A DNA stretch of 64,000 nt from Liopterus haemorrhoidalis. Taxonomy: Eukaryota > Arthropoda > Insecta > Coleoptera > Dytiscidae. Location of the stretch: assembly GCA_963971575.1 (NCBI GenBank), contig OZ020611.1:243684654-243748653 (forward strand), given 5' to 3'. Under the pieces are notes generated by a model that did not search any database, was not told the origin of the DNA, and saw only the letters and a program-made list of their open reading frames with translations. Of the stretch, positions 23,358-34,717 are shown piece by piece; the stretch's first letter is position 1; each line of letters starts with the position of its first letter. A program made the position numbers and the translations under genes.

Positions 23358-23653
23358 TCTTGCTTTGTTTCTATACTAAAAAAAAAAAACAGATATTTCT
23401 GTTAAAAATATATATACAGTTCAGATACTTTATATTATAGAATAATGTTTTTACAAACATATAAGTAAGGATTCGAAGATATATTTATAGGTTACGTTTT
23501 TAAATAATATCAAAATCGAAATATGTTTAGTATTTATTTAATTAAAACTAAGTGATCATTAATATTTTGTTTTCGAATGCATAATGGTGTATCGTTTTGC
23601 TCTAAAGTGCAACCATTACAGCTAGTTCTGTAGTTTCCTTCAGGGCACATGGG

Positions 23654-24763
23654 TAGAGCCCTGCAAATCCGCGGGTATCCGCGGATTATCCGCGGATATC
23701 CGCAACTTTTCTGCGGATGCGGATAAATTATCATTTAAACCATGCGGATGCGGATCGGATGCGGATTAAATGTCATATCCGCTTATCCGCAATATCCGCG
23801 TGAACATTAAATCTTCGGTTACTTTCCGAGAAACAAGCAATTGTGTTCTGACTACGCGGTCCTCGATTATTTTCGGTTGTCTGTATATACATGATATTTT
23901 GTAGCATTCAATCTCACTTTATATTATTTTTATTAAGACAATTGTCCATGATCAAGACTGAGTTGAGACTATCAACTTAACTTTCTTTTTATTATTGAAT
24001 ATATTATAGAAAATAATATTTTGGACAAAAGTTTCCTGGTACACTTTTGACGTAATTCTTCCTACCTCTGCTCTAATTCTGGCTTTTAAATCTGATAAAG
24101 GTTTTTTTTTTACATAAAACTGATTAGTAAGTTTTATTTAAATACCAAAATTTACCTACATAATTTTTTCTCGAAAATTTTATTATGTAACCTGCCAATT
24201 TTTTTATACTACCCGAAGTAAAAAGTCTTGAAAAATGACACATGTTGCTATTTGAAAAAGTTGCAACGCAACTCATGCGCGAAATGGCGTAAGAGAATTA
24301 CTTGATCCTAAAAATATGAAGCACCTTCTATCAAGTAACTTTTCTGATTTTTTTTTTTAAATTCAATATTAAAAAAAGCAGCACGCCACTTACTCCCTAC
24401 GAAAAAGAACGCTTAGGCCCCCCAAAATTGTTATCTGTCTCTAGATTTAAATAAGTTATTAGCGCATCTAGGCCTTAAAACTTTTACGGTCCCTTAGGTT
24501 AGGTTAGTAATAAATAAGCTGGTAAATCCAAAAATTTTCAGTAGCGTTTTAGAGCAGAGATTATCTAAACAGGCGAAATATGTTAGTTCTTTCCAAACTG
24601 ACAGCAAAACCTGTAGTGCGGATAGTGCGGATATTTTTGCGGATGCGGATCGGATGCGGATTTGTTATTTACAAAAGCTGCGGATGCGGATCGGATGCGG
24701 ATCATGGATGTGCGGATGCGGATCGGATGCGGATACAGAAAAGCTTATCCGCGCAGGGCTCTA
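23654..24763. mobile_element. Nonautonomous hAT element with GCGGAT subterminal arrays
   Basis: The ends are TAGAGCCCTGC and its complement, and perfect 8-bp duplications CACATGGG lie at 23646-23653 and 24764-24771. Arrays of GCGGATGCGGAT and CGGATGC occupy the outer about 150 bp at both ends, inverted, and stand out against the AT-rich interior. No transposase frame. It is inserted in an older hAT-related copy. Confidence 0.9.
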
Positions 24764-24779
24764 CACATGGGGCACGAGC

Positions 24780-25125
24780 CCAGGGCCCCTGGCTTAATGG
24801 GGCCCTCAAAATGCCGAGGTCGTCGTTTACACGGAAGAAAGAGGAGCTCAATTATTAGTTCAATTTTACTAAGAATTGCCGTTAAAATTTCTAAATTAAA
24901 ATGTAAATCGAAAACTAGATGAGATTTATGGTCATCAATTGTAGTGGACAGCGCTCAAGTTCACGGCTAAAAAGAATGAATAATGAATTACGAACGATTA
25001 TATTACAAGAACGACTTACTAATTTTTCAATCATGTGCATAGAAAGTGATATCCTTCAAAAATTAGACTTTGAGAACATAAGAGAAGATTTTGTACAACT
25101 GAAATTCGGAATTTATGTACTTTAT
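24780..25125 (+). pseudogene. hAT transposase (TTF/MYM-type) C-terminal fragment
   Basis: The frame from about 24940 reads SGQRSSSRLKRMNNELRTII then LQERLTNFSIMCIESDILQK and LDFENIREDFVQLK. A Ser-rich turn, KRxxNELR, QERLxNxxxMxIExDIL and a final acidic helix make the hAT dimerisation region of insect TTF-type or zinc-finger MYM-type proteins. Upstream frames are broken by stops. The 1.1-kb hAT at 23654 split its other end. Confidence 0.65.
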
Positions 25126-25130
25126 TATTT

Positions 25131-25800
25131 TGTAAATAAATGGTTTCCATTTTGAAATGGCTACCTCGCTCATTGATGCAGCTTCGGCATGTCTGTACCC
25201 TTAGAGCGGTTGCAGAAGACCGCATCGGGCTTGTCAACACATTTTGACAACAGAAGATCTGCAGTTTGACGCGATTTTCGCCCAAAGAACTGTAAACAGC
25301 AGTATAAGGTTGTTTTGACCTTGAGAAATAGGACTCCCGAGATAGGGTAAAGGTCCTGGAACTTCCTTGGACCAAATTTGTTGATGTTCAAAGAGATTAT
25401 TAAATAATAAAAGCAATTCAAAAAATAATAATAATGTTTCATTTTAAGTTCTTAAATATTTGACCTTATATTTAAAATAATTTTACATACCTTTTCAGGT
25501 GATCAAATTTCAGATATACAATTTTTTCATTAACTGGATAAAGATATAAGTTTGTTTAAAAATATTGCCTTTGCGTTATTTACAATGTGTTTTTTTAAAT
25601 TTTTGACGATGGAATATAAAATTGGTGATCACTTCACTTTTAATATGAAACAACTAAATTTGTTATTTTTTTCATGTAACTAAGTTACTTATATTGTTTC
25701 ATTTTTCCAAAATTCATTGCACGGCACTCTTCAGAATGTCTGTGATGTGACAGTAATTGAAAATGACAGATGTCATAGCTGTCAACGACACCATACGAGG
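25131..25800. other. Unassigned intron sequence
   Basis: A higher G+C patch at 25150-25380 lacks a consistent frame on either strand. The rest is AT-rich. Nothing recognised. Confidence 0.35.
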
Positions 25801-26092
25801 TGTATAAATTTAGTAACCGGACGAGTAGCGTTTGATCTGGCAACATTTGGGACGCGGGACTTAGAGAGGCGGCAGGTGAACATGTGATACGACTTCAGTA
25901 CGAGTTTAAACTCGCTAGAGTAATTTTGTTCTCCGTAGCGATTTTTTTCGTGGAACAGTTTTTTCTAGTGCGTTCTAAAAATGAGTCACCTGTTTAGAAT
26001 CAACGTACATTGAACAAATCATGTGTGGTATGACGCGGTGTGACACATGCGCAGTTGCGTAGGTACCTATTCCCTAGTTATACCGTGAGTGA

Positions 26093-26360
26093 CATTCATT
26101 TCGAGCAGCGGTGTGCTATAAGGTTTTGCTTCAGACTTGGGCACGTAACGGAAACTTTTGCAAAACTTCAGCAGGCCTACGGAGACAGTGTTTTGTCAAA
26201 GACCCAGGTTTTTTTGGTGGTTTTTTTGGTGGTTCAGAAGGAAGAGAGTTGATTGAAACTGAATCATGCAGCGGAAGGCCTTCATCATTAAGAACCGATG
26301 AAAATGTCGACAGAATCCAGGATCTTGAGCGTTCAGATCGTCGGTTGACAGTCAGAATGA
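26093..26360 (+). pseudogene. Mariner transposase, N-terminal fragment
   Basis: The frame reads EQRCAIRFCFRLGHVTETFA then KLQQAYGDSVLSKTQVF, the first helix-turn-helix of a mariner. After a frameshift it continues GRELIETESCSGRPSSLRTD and SDRRLTVRMI, the linker and second domain. It is cut at 26360 by a Helentron-like repeat of family 2. Catalytic sequence is absent. Confidence 0.75.
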
Positions 26361-26583
26361 TCTGTCTGTCTGTGTGTCTTTGTTTGTCTGTCTGTTTGTC
26401 ATGCAGAGCAAATTCGGCTAAAAGAATTTTTATGAAACTTCATATTTAAGCTTTTGACAACAATGGCACGAGTTGATCAACTTTTGGTAAAAATCAATTA
26501 ACTAAAAATGGGAGTTTACTCGTGTCGATTTTAAGATTTTTGCGAATATTTCACAACAGCGAAATATTTCGAAAAAATCAGCT
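26352..26583 (-). repeat. Family-2 Helentron-like repeat, truncated, head to head with the next copy
   Basis: It matches 26860-27020 in inverted orientation (GCAGAGCAAATTCGGCT etc.), with a short GTCT tract at its outer end. With the next copy it forms a palindrome with arms of about 170 bp. Confidence 0.65.
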
Positions 26584-27400
26584 GTGGCCACCACAGGACC
26601 GACCGCCATCATAAAGTACTTGTATAAAATACATTCTAGCAGCAGAGTAGAAATAACTTGGCCTAATATTTTCTAACAGAGATATTATTTATCATAACCA
26701 TGGAAACGTTACATATAAGTATGAAAAAATTGAGAATTTTACTAAAATTTTTCAAAATTTTTCGTTTTATCAAAAAACGTCTCAAACAAAAGTTATTAGT
26801 TATTGCTTTTACAGCAACTTTTGTTAAATAAATTTTTTCTAAATATTTTTCTGTTGCAAAATATTCGCAAAAATCTTAAAATCGACACGAGTAAACTCCC
26901 ATTTCTAGTCAACCGATTTTTACCAAAAGTTGATCAACTCGTGCCATTGATGGCAGAATCTTAAATATGAAGTTTCATAAAAATTCTATTAGCCGAATTT
27001 GCTCTGCACTTGTACACAGACAGACAGACGGACGGAGGGACAGACGGACAGACGGACAGACGGACAGACGGACAGACGGACAGACGGACAGACGGACAGA
27101 CGGACAGACGGACAGACGGACAGACGGACAGACGGACAGACGGACAGACGGACAGACGGACAGACGGACAGACGGACAGACGGACAGACGGACAGACGGA
27201 CAGACGGACAGACGGACAGACGGACAGACGGTCAGATAGACAGACGGACGGACGAACAGACAGACTGACAGACATCATGCTAAAAATAGTCAAAACGTTA
27301 TGTAGGGACCTCAATTCGTGGAAATCCATCGAAATCTCGAAATGTAAAAATCGGTATGATCACAATACCTCCCTTATATATGTTGGCGGTCGGTAAAAAT
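26584..27400 (+). mobile_element. Family-2 Helentron-like element with CAGACGGA array
   Basis: It starts with a small hairpin (CTGTGGCCACCACAG) followed by CCGACCGCC and ends GGCGGTCGG, so the subterminal motifs are inverted. A microsatellite precedes the 3' part. The same organisation is seen inverted at 50415-51234. It ends about 50 bp before exon 4. No protein is encoded. Confidence 0.65.
27041..27232 (+). repeat. (CAGACGGA)n array, about 24 units
   Basis: An almost perfect 8-bp tandem array inside the family-2 element, flanked by degenerate units. Confidence 0.95.
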
Positions 27401-27449
27401 TATTTTTAATGATTATGCCAGTTTTCTAATTATAAACATTTTGTTTCAG

Positions 27450-27532
27450 GTTTGGCGCCAGGAACAGCTCACAGAATTTTGGTAGTGACAAGAGATTGGG
27501 AAAATATCGAAAATGGCCAAGCAGATTTTGAA
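27450..27532 (+). CDS. NWD-like gene exon 4: pre-NACHT linker
   Basis: This short 83-nt exon has acceptor ttgtttcag and donor gtaata. It completes a Gly codon, then reads LAPGTAHRILVVTRDWENIE followed by NGQADFE, ending in phase 0. A Leu-Val-Val strand followed by acidic residues is typical of the segment just before NACHT in this family. The next intron is only 55 bp, so exons 4 and 5 form a compact pair beside very large introns. Confidence 0.88.
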
Positions 27533-27587
27533 GTAATATTTACAAGAAAATAATTTATTACAAAATTATCGTTGTTACTGTTTTCAG

Positions 27588-27700
27588 GACATTGAAAACG
27601 ACTCAGCAACGAAACCAAATGAGAAATGTAAACAACAGTTATCAAAATTTAGAGAACGTGTTCTTACATCAGTTGCTTCCGAAAATAGAGAAAACTTTAG
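27588..27700 (+). CDS. NWD-like gene exon 5: pre-NACHT linker
   Basis: The acceptor is gttttcag and the donor is gtaagc. It enters in phase 0 and leaves with two bases of a Ser codon. The translation reads DIENDSATKPNEKCKQQLSK followed by FRERVLTSVASENRENF. It is predicted to be a charged helix, continuous with exon 6, which finishes the conserved VPW(R)TGGID segment. A Helentron-like repeat begins about 240 bp after the donor. Confidence 0.9.
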
Positions 27701-27941
27701 GTAAGCATTAATAAATTAACTAAGTTAACCTGAAAGTTAAGCTGAAAAGATTTTCGCAAATTCAGCCTTCGAGATCGAATTTGAATTACTGCTAGCAGAG
27801 CCGGAGTAAGGAAAACTTGCGCTAGGGGCAGAGCCGTGTTTTGGCGCTCTTGGTAGATAAAAACACGGTTCTTACCTCTCAAAATGTCAGTGATGAGCAA
27901 AAAAAAAGGTCCTCACCTCCCAAAATTCAACTGACGAGCAT

Positions 27942-28934
27942 AAAAAAAATTGATGTGATGTGTAAATTTTCACACATTTCTGGGTTTTGCAGGTATTTAG
28001 TAACTGAACGATGATTATTTGGGATGCCAAAACAAATTTTATGTCAAAATATTTTTTTATGAATTTTAATTCGAATGCCTAATACCATTATTTAAGTTTC
28101 TAAATATATGCAGTATTTTTTTTATATAGCAAAGTTCATTAAGATTTTGAAACTTGCCCCTATGGCTTCCATTGGTTGCTTACATCATAAGTCCCGCCCT
28201 TTGATTTCGTCAAACATAGAATTAAATTATAATTTCAACACTTTCCACTGGTTATTAAATTTACGCTTTTAAAAATTAAATGCAACATTTACCAAATATA
28301 ACTAGAATTATAACAAAATAATTTAAACAAAATAAAAATGCAAAAAAAAAACAAAAAATAAAATCAACAGGATTCGAACCCTAACTTTGCAAGTTAACTT
28401 ATATTATTAAGCGTACGACAAATCCAACCACGCCACGAGAGCTAACGGTCTGCTATGTTACACAACGTATTAAATAGTTAACATATTTTAGTTAAAAACA
28501 CAAAAAATGCGTTATTTTCCGAAAACATAATCTGATCAAAAATTCCTGTTGTACTATTCCGGTTCACACCAATGTACATTACTTAGAATTTTTTCAGATT
28601 TTTAGTTTAAACCATCTGGGCTACAGGGTGTGGGACAAAATTTTTTTTTGCACAATTTTGGCAAAAATCGCATCAAAATAATTTGTTTTGCAAAAATAAA
28701 ATTTTGATCGTTAATCCACGTACTAAGGGCTTTCATTTTATACCCTACTCAGAATTAAAAAAAAAAACATTTTTTTTTTCGATGAGCACATATTTGTTTA
28801 TATTTTTAGAGGGATATGTTTTTTAGATGTTTTAGTATTTTTCCTATGTGCGGGTCAAAGAGTTGTATAAGCATGCCAAATTTCAACTCTCTAGGTTTAG
28901 CCGTTTGGCTACAATTTTTACCGAACAGACAGAC

Positions 28935-29022
<88 letters not shown>

Positions 29023-29075
29023 GACAAAATGACGGTATAAGGGTTTTTTTGGTCATACCTACAAAACCCTAAAAA
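27942..29075 (+). mobile_element. Helentron-like copy D
   Basis: Complete copy: 5' start ATTGATGTG, tRNA-like block at 28367-28448 with a perfect B box (GGTTCGAATCC on the minus strand), about 22 CAGA units with one variant, and 3' hairpin arms AAGGGTTTT and AAAACCCT then A residues. It lies in the intron after exon 5. Confidence 0.8.
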
Positions 29076-29216
29076 GGGAAAAGAAATAGCACACAATGTA
29101 TAATGTATAATCGGATTCACGAAAAATGTCCGATTATTAAATGACGGGACCGCATTTAATTTTGAAAGAGTAAACTTAACGTAAAATTTGTTTGAATAAA
29201 ACTTGCAGATTTTAAA

Positions 29217-30241
29217 ACTTTCTACAAAAAAAGATTCTTACACTTTTTTTTTCATGAATGATCATTTGCAAGATATTGAAGTTTATTAATGCCCCTAATA
29301 TTTTTGTAAATCCGAATAGAACAGTAAACACGTAGTACTAACATATAAATACATGTTAAAAAAATAAAAATAAACCATACATTATATAAAATAAAAATGT
29401 TTAAAAAAATAAATAAGTACTTAAAAAATTATTATTTGTTGTTTTTAATTAGAAATTTGTCCATTGTCAATTGTACCGCAGTTTTCTTTTTGTCTTGACA
29501 TAAAAGTTTATAACAAGCGGTGCTATTGCGTATATTATTAACAACACTGAAACTTTTATCAATATCCGGGTCCGAATTCTCGATAGTGTCAATGAGTTCT
29601 TCCACTTTGCCTAATATTCCACTTACTGTTTTTAGTTGTATTTCGGTTGTTTCGTTCTCGGTTTTTGGCTCTTCTTTTTCAGTTCTCATTTGCTCTTGTA
29701 GTTCTAATAACTCATTAGTTGAGTTATTGAGTGAGTTCGTCCGCATGTGATTCTAACAAATCGTTAATATCTTCAGTGTCCATACTCGGATCCATTTTTT
29801 TTTTTTTTTAATACATGTGAATACACTGCTGTGTATTCACACACAGAAAAGCACTCGTAAATACGTGTACATATTCGGCTGCGTTCGACTTATTTACTGA
29901 TTCTTCTCTGTAAATGTGAGTGAAGGGGGAAAATTGAAAGATAGAAGTTGGTAACACTGTATTTCAAGCTTCATACGCATATCTTGCCTAAATATAACTT
30001 CAAAACAATCAATGAATATTGGTCATTTATACAAAAAAAAATGTACGTTCGTGCGAACATATGTACGTTCGTACGAAAAAATGACGTTCATACGAACAAA
30101 TGTACGTTCGTATGAACATAGGGACCGAAAGTATGTACTAATTAGTCGTATTTACATGCATTTATACGGAAATATACCGTCCGCTTAACGTACGTTCGAT
30201 TAATGTACGGGAATCTGTGTACGTTAAGCGGGCACTGACTG
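29217..30241 (-). mobile_element. Tigger/pogo derivative, copy 1
   Basis: The right end, read inward, is CAGTCAGTGCCCGCTTAACG, a Tigger-type terminus, with TA after it (30242-30243). The rest matches copy 2 (35818-36817) over about 1 kb. Both copies start at the same point on the left, where no matching TIR is seen. A minisatellite of about 20-bp units containing CGTTCGTACGAA lies at 30037-30120. Confidence 0.7.
29432..29746 (-). pseudogene. Tigger-like transposase, C-terminal remnant
   Basis: The minus-strand frame reads TNELLELQEQMRTEKEEPKT, then VSGILGKVEELIDTIENSDP and CQDKKKTAVQLTMDKFLIKN. A charged C-terminal region ending in a Q-x-T-x-D-x-F-like tail is usual in Tigger/pogo transposases. 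No DDD core is present. The sequence is nearly identical to the frame at 36043. Confidence 0.6.
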
Positions 30242-30303
30242 TATTTTGTGAAACTGTTTTACTATTTTCTTAATTAATATTTATTTTTATCTTTATAATT
30301 CAG

Positions 30304-30726
30304 TGTTCCTTGGCGAACTGGTGGTATCGATGAAGACGATGAAGAACACGAATCATATCTGGCCAAATTTCGTAAAACAATTTCTACAAAATTACAAAAT
30401 CTATTAAACAAAAGTCTAGAAGAGGAGCCAGAATTGAAATCCAAGAAAAAAATCGTCAATGAAAATTTCCAAGAGAACATAACTCATTTAACATTGTGTC
30501 ATGAAGAACCAGTCATCGACTTTAGTAATACGGAGATTTTGGATAAGATCAAAAGCGTTGTACAGGGCAGTTATCAGGCGGCGACTAAACATGGGCCGCT
30601 GCTTATTTATGGAGACCCGGGTTCGGGGAAGACGTCACTTCTACAGACCATCTACAGACAGATTGAGACCTGGTTCACAAACACAAGGGTGTTGAGGCTG
30701 GTTAAATTTGCTTCTGCAACGCCAAG
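30304..30726 (+). CDS. NWD-like gene exon 6: NACHT Walker A exon
   Basis: This is one of the longest exons, with acceptor ttataattcag and donor gtaaga. It opens SVPWRTGGIDEDDEEHESYL, the pre-NACHT strand-turn seen in NWD proteins, followed by an amphipathic helix and a Lys/Glu-rich linker. The P-loop GDPGSGKTSLLQTIY lies at about 30611-30655, preceded by the strand GPLLIY. The Lys and Thr of the Walker A motif are intact, so nucleotide binding is plausible. The exon ends in FASATPR, splitting an Arg codon that exon 7 completes. A Tigger/pogo derivative ends 62 bp upstream and a hAT-like end begins 38 bp after the donor. Confidence 0.95.
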
Positions 30727-30764
30727 GTAAGAAAATGAGTAACATTACTTTTGTACTGTACTTC

Positions 30765-32220
30765 CAGTGGCGCAGCCAGGATTTTGTCTTGGGGAGGGCC
30801 GAATCAAATTTCGAGGGCACGCGGGCCGCATACGGCCCTCAACCTCATTTTTTGTGGCACTTGAAGCGGTAATCAAAACCACTTGAGCTTATTTAGGGAA
30901 AAAATATGTTTATAAATGTAAAATATACTCTCTTCCCCTTTTCTGTTTATAAAAAAATGTCAAGAAACCCTTCGGGATATTTACGAAGTTCCGTCACTGC
31001 TTATCATTTTGTATGTAAAATAGACTGCGACCCAAATCAATTCGACACCCCTGTTCTTGGATATTGATGTTTATATCAAATAATTCCATTATTTGTTGAT
31101 AAAAAAATGTAATTGTTAATCCATCTATCAAAAACTTTCACTTCATTTTTCTTCGATAAATACATATTTATTTATATTTTTCGCGGGATATATTTTTGAA
31201 GTCTCAATATTTGTCTTACTTATGTTCAGTTCTCTAAATCAGCCGCTTGGCCACAATTTGTACCGAACGGACTCATGTGACGAAATAAGGATTTCTTGAT
31301 TATACCTACGAAAACCTAAAAATAACATGTAAATATGCATTTTCTGTTAATTTCAACACTAATCATAATAAAATAGAGCTTATTATTATTGTAAAATACA
31401 TAAGTTATTTTGCTGTACGATTATGATAAAATTGTTATATTTTCATTTCCTTGGTCCTTCAGAGGGGGCTTGTGTCCCCCCCCCCCCCTCTATCTGAATA
31501 CGCCACTATTGTACGCCAGTACAGATATTGATATTCACATTTATCTACAAAATAAAACCAAATACCGATTTTGCGCTATTGTCTCAAAAACTACTCTATT
31601 ATATTTCTACTATTTTTACTCTATTTCACGTTTGAGGTGTTATTTTAAAATTACATTCTGAAGGTTATACCGAAGTCAGATTTCCACTTTATCTTATCTG
31701 AATCGAGTAATTAGTTGTTTTATCATTTTACTGGGCGAATATTTTAGTCGATGTGTCAGGGGGAAAAAGGATCAACGGTCCCCTTCATATAATTCGTTGG
31801 AGCATATTTGGAAAGTGATGTATTTTCACTTGAACAATAATTATGTCACTTGATCAAGAGTAGGCAATCTTAAAAAAATGTTTATTTATACGAAAAAAAA
31901 ATGCCAATGTTGTTTACAATGAAGTAAATGAAAAATTAACTACTGTTGTGGTTAAATTTTATCTTCAACTATCCGGAGAGCTCCGAGTAATCTGCTGGTC
32001 CTGGGGGGGGGGCATGCCCGTCGGCCCCCCCTTGGCTGCGCCACTGGTTGTGTTTAACAAATTCTATCTTCAACTATCCGGAGAGTGCTGAGTAATCTAT
32101 TGGTCCTGGGGGGGGGGGGCGTCTTCCCCCCCTTGGCTGCGCCACTGGTTGTGTTTAACAAATTCTATCTTCAACTATCCGGAGAGCGCCGAGTAATCTG
32201 CTTTCTTGGCTGCGCCACTG
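30765..32220. mobile_element. hAT-like element with tandemly repeated right end
   Basis: The left end CAGTGGCGCAGCCAGG starts 38 bp after the exon 6 donor. Its inverse, TTGGCTGCGCCACTG, occurs three times on the right (ending near 32045, 32147 and 32220) in a tandem repeat of about 98 bp (31971, 32066, 32167). G-rich and C-rich homopolymers lie in each unit. No 8-bp duplication is evident, so the element is rearranged. Confidence 0.55.
31120..31322 (+). repeat. Degenerate Helentron-like 3' fragment (copy N)
   Basis: It matches the family from the TTTCACTTCATTTT-like segment to the 3' end (AAAACCTAAAAA), but the CAGA array is absent. Confidence 0.5.
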
Positions 32221-33062
32221 ATAATTGTTAATCTGTGAGGGGGTATTATTAAATTGTCTTTGTGCCTAGTGTTAAATTGGTGCACTTTACCTCGTTCCTT
32301 ATAAACAATAAAGTTTTTACGAGCATTTATTGCCATCTCATAAATATATAAACATAGGAGAGGCAAAATGTCATGCTTCCTAAATATAGTTTGACTTGAT
32401 TCCCTAAACATAGCACCAAATAGGTTTTTTAGGACATTAATAGTAATAACAGGTTTCAGACATCGTACTTGATAGCAGATAATACTGAGTTTGTCACTGA
32501 GAATTTGGCAGTGAATATCCCATTTAAGTGTGGACTGGATATTTAGGCCTAAAAACTTGGTAATATTAACACTATTGATTATGGTACTGTCCAAAGCCAA
32601 ATGATTTAAATCCGCATGGAAAATTCTACCAGCATAAAAAACCATGAAAACAGTTTTATTGAAATTAAGAAAGAGTTTGTTAGCGCAGAACCATTCAAAT
32701 AATGCAGTGAGTATATTTTGTGCCTCTTCTAAGACCTGTTCTAAGTTTTGGCCACTAGTAATTATCGAGGTATCATCGGCGTACATTATAGTCACAGCAT
32801 TATTGATCATTCTGACAAGGTCATTAACAAAAATAATGAAGAGCACCGGGCCCAGTATAGAACCCTGCGGTACACAATTATTAAGTGATTGAATAGAGGA
32901 TGTAGCTTCAGAAATTGAATCATTCCCACTATTTTTTATAATCACATATTGAGAGCGACCATGTAGATAGGATCTGAACCAGTCTAAAACAATGCCACGC
33001 AGGCCATAAAGTTCGAGTTTCTTTAGAAGTATACTGTGACTAACACAGTCAAAAGCACGATG
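32221..33062 (-). pseudogene. Non-LTR retrotransposon reverse transcriptase fragment
   Basis: The minus-strand frame begins HRAFDCVSHSILLKKLELYG and LRGIVLDWFRSYLHGRSQYV. It continues with the RT core NNCVPQGSILGPVLFIIFVN and the catalytic motif YADDTSI, then the thumb region. The frame runs open to the end of the fragment, where it meets a hAT-like terminus at 32220. Jockey-like LINEs of insects share these motifs. The N-terminal endonuclease and the 3' end are missing. Confidence 0.85.
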
Positions 33063-33207
33063 TCGTTCACTATATGTTGATATTTTTGAATTCTCGGAAA
33101 ATTTGTATCTACAAAAGAAATTTTGCTTGTTGACAAACTCCTAATTATAACAATATTTTCTATTCTTTCGATTCGTCTTACTGATATTTACTAACTTAAT
33201 TAATGGC

Positions 33208-34286
33208 GGTATTCTGAAGTTAGATGTTAAGTCGCACATCGACGAAATCGCCCGAAATTGAACGATGTTAGAAAAACGGTATTCTGAAACGTCGCTATGT
33301 TAACGTTCGTCGATGTGAATTAACATTTTAGTTATTAGATTAACCGCTAGCAAATAGCTCGACGGAATTTAGATTAGAGTGGTGTTAAATTTTATTTTGA
33401 ACAAATTTTCAACTAAAACCACTTCGCTTTCGTGATTGTCTATATAGAAAAGAAAATTTACTTTATAAGCTTAAAAAATAACGGCTCAAATTCCACTCAG
33501 TACCGAAGTACAGAATGGATTTTTTACTAAAATAACATTAAGTTTCTTTTAAGATGTAAAATACTTACTGTTCGAACGATACATTTTGAAGCGATTCACT
33601 CATTTTTTTAAATTCTGGAACTTTGCAATATATACTGTTTTCAGGTAACTCAACGGTGTGACTGATCTATTTTTGCAAACTATCCTATTTATGTAAGAGA
33701 TCTTTGGTAGGAATTACCGAGGTTAAACAACCCCTCAATCCCTGTGATTACATATGTTACAGATTAGAACATTTTTCTGAGAAAGTACTCTCATTAAAAA
33801 GAGTCGAAAATACCTGTGTTAAAATTACCTGAATTGTAAAAACCCATGTTGATTTACAATTCAAAACAAAAGAAATAGGTTTTGTAGTAATATGAATGAC
33901 ATCAAACACTGGAATTCCATTAATAATTATAACCCGTACCTAATCCTGCAGTAACATTTGGTTTAGCCTTCAAATTAGATTTTTCTGCAATAGTAGTACA
34001 TTTTGAATGTCTTCTGTTTTTATTTATAATTTATAAATAATTATTTAACCGTTTTAAAAACGTTAACCCAACAAAACATAATTCTTACACGGCTGTCAAA
34101 ACGAACGTGAAGTTAGCCCCAGTGTTAATTCTACACCGGAAACAAATTGTAACATTGGATTTTACATCGGGTTGTTCAGAATACTGATTTTTTCAGCGAT
34201 GTTAAATCTGATTTAATAGAGCAGTGTTATTTTCATTGGTGTTAAGTTCACGGGTGTTACGATGGAAACTTCAGAATACCGCCATA
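33208..34286. mobile_element. PIF/Harbinger-type TIR element (TGGCGGTATTCTGAAGTT ends)
   Basis: The left end TGGCGGTATTCTGAAGTT at about 33206 and its inverse at about 34268-34285 are each flanked by TAA, the Harbinger duplication. The interior is noncoding. It ends about 38 bp before exon 7. The terminus resembles that of the hairpin MITE at 2943. Confidence 0.7.
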
Positions 34287-34324
34287 AATTAGTATGTTCT
34301 CAACTGTATACTATATTTTTTCAG

Positions 34325-34704
34325 ATCATCATATAACCTAGAACTTCTCCGTATAATCTGCCAACAAATCTGCATCGCCCTTCGACTTCCAGATGGTTTT
34401 CTTCCCAAGGACGCTTCCTTCGATCCCCTCTACGTGAACAACTGGTTCCAGTCCTTGATCCGAATGTTCGAGAACCTGAACCAGACGTTGGTTCTCCTCA
34501 TTGACGACCTGCATCTCATCAACCCACTCGACTCGGATGTGGTGGCGGCGTTGAATTGGATTCCTCTCAGTCTACCTGATAACGTGTACCTGATATTTAC
34601 AACTGGGATTAAAGTGGATCAGCTTAGGCTTACACCGGTGCAGAGGGAGAAGTTGAGGAATCAGGACTGTTTAATGGAATTAAGTCCTAGCCCAAATCGG
34701 GAAG
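34325..34704 (+). CDS. NWD-like gene exon 7: NACHT Walker B exon
   Basis: The acceptor is tttttcag and the donor is gtatgt. It enters by completing the Arg codon split after exon 6 and leaves one base. It reads SSYNLELLRIICQQICIALR, the conserved helix after the NACHT second strand. Further on is TLVLLIDDLHLINPLDSDVV, which holds the Walker B strand with the paired acidic residues DD. The segment LPDNVYLIFTTGIK matches the sensor strand of STAND ATPases. The acidic residues expected for Mg2+ and hydrolysis are present. A TIR element related to the MITE at 58363 begins about 14 bp past the donor. Confidence 0.95.
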
Positions 34705-34717
34705 GTATGTTACCCAT

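Noticed and set aside
25031..25442. Possible exon of a cytochrome P450-like or other gene on the minus strand
   Set aside because: A VPGPLPYLGS-like string is suggestive, but neighbouring motifs are missing, the frame breaks, and no convincing splice sites were found.
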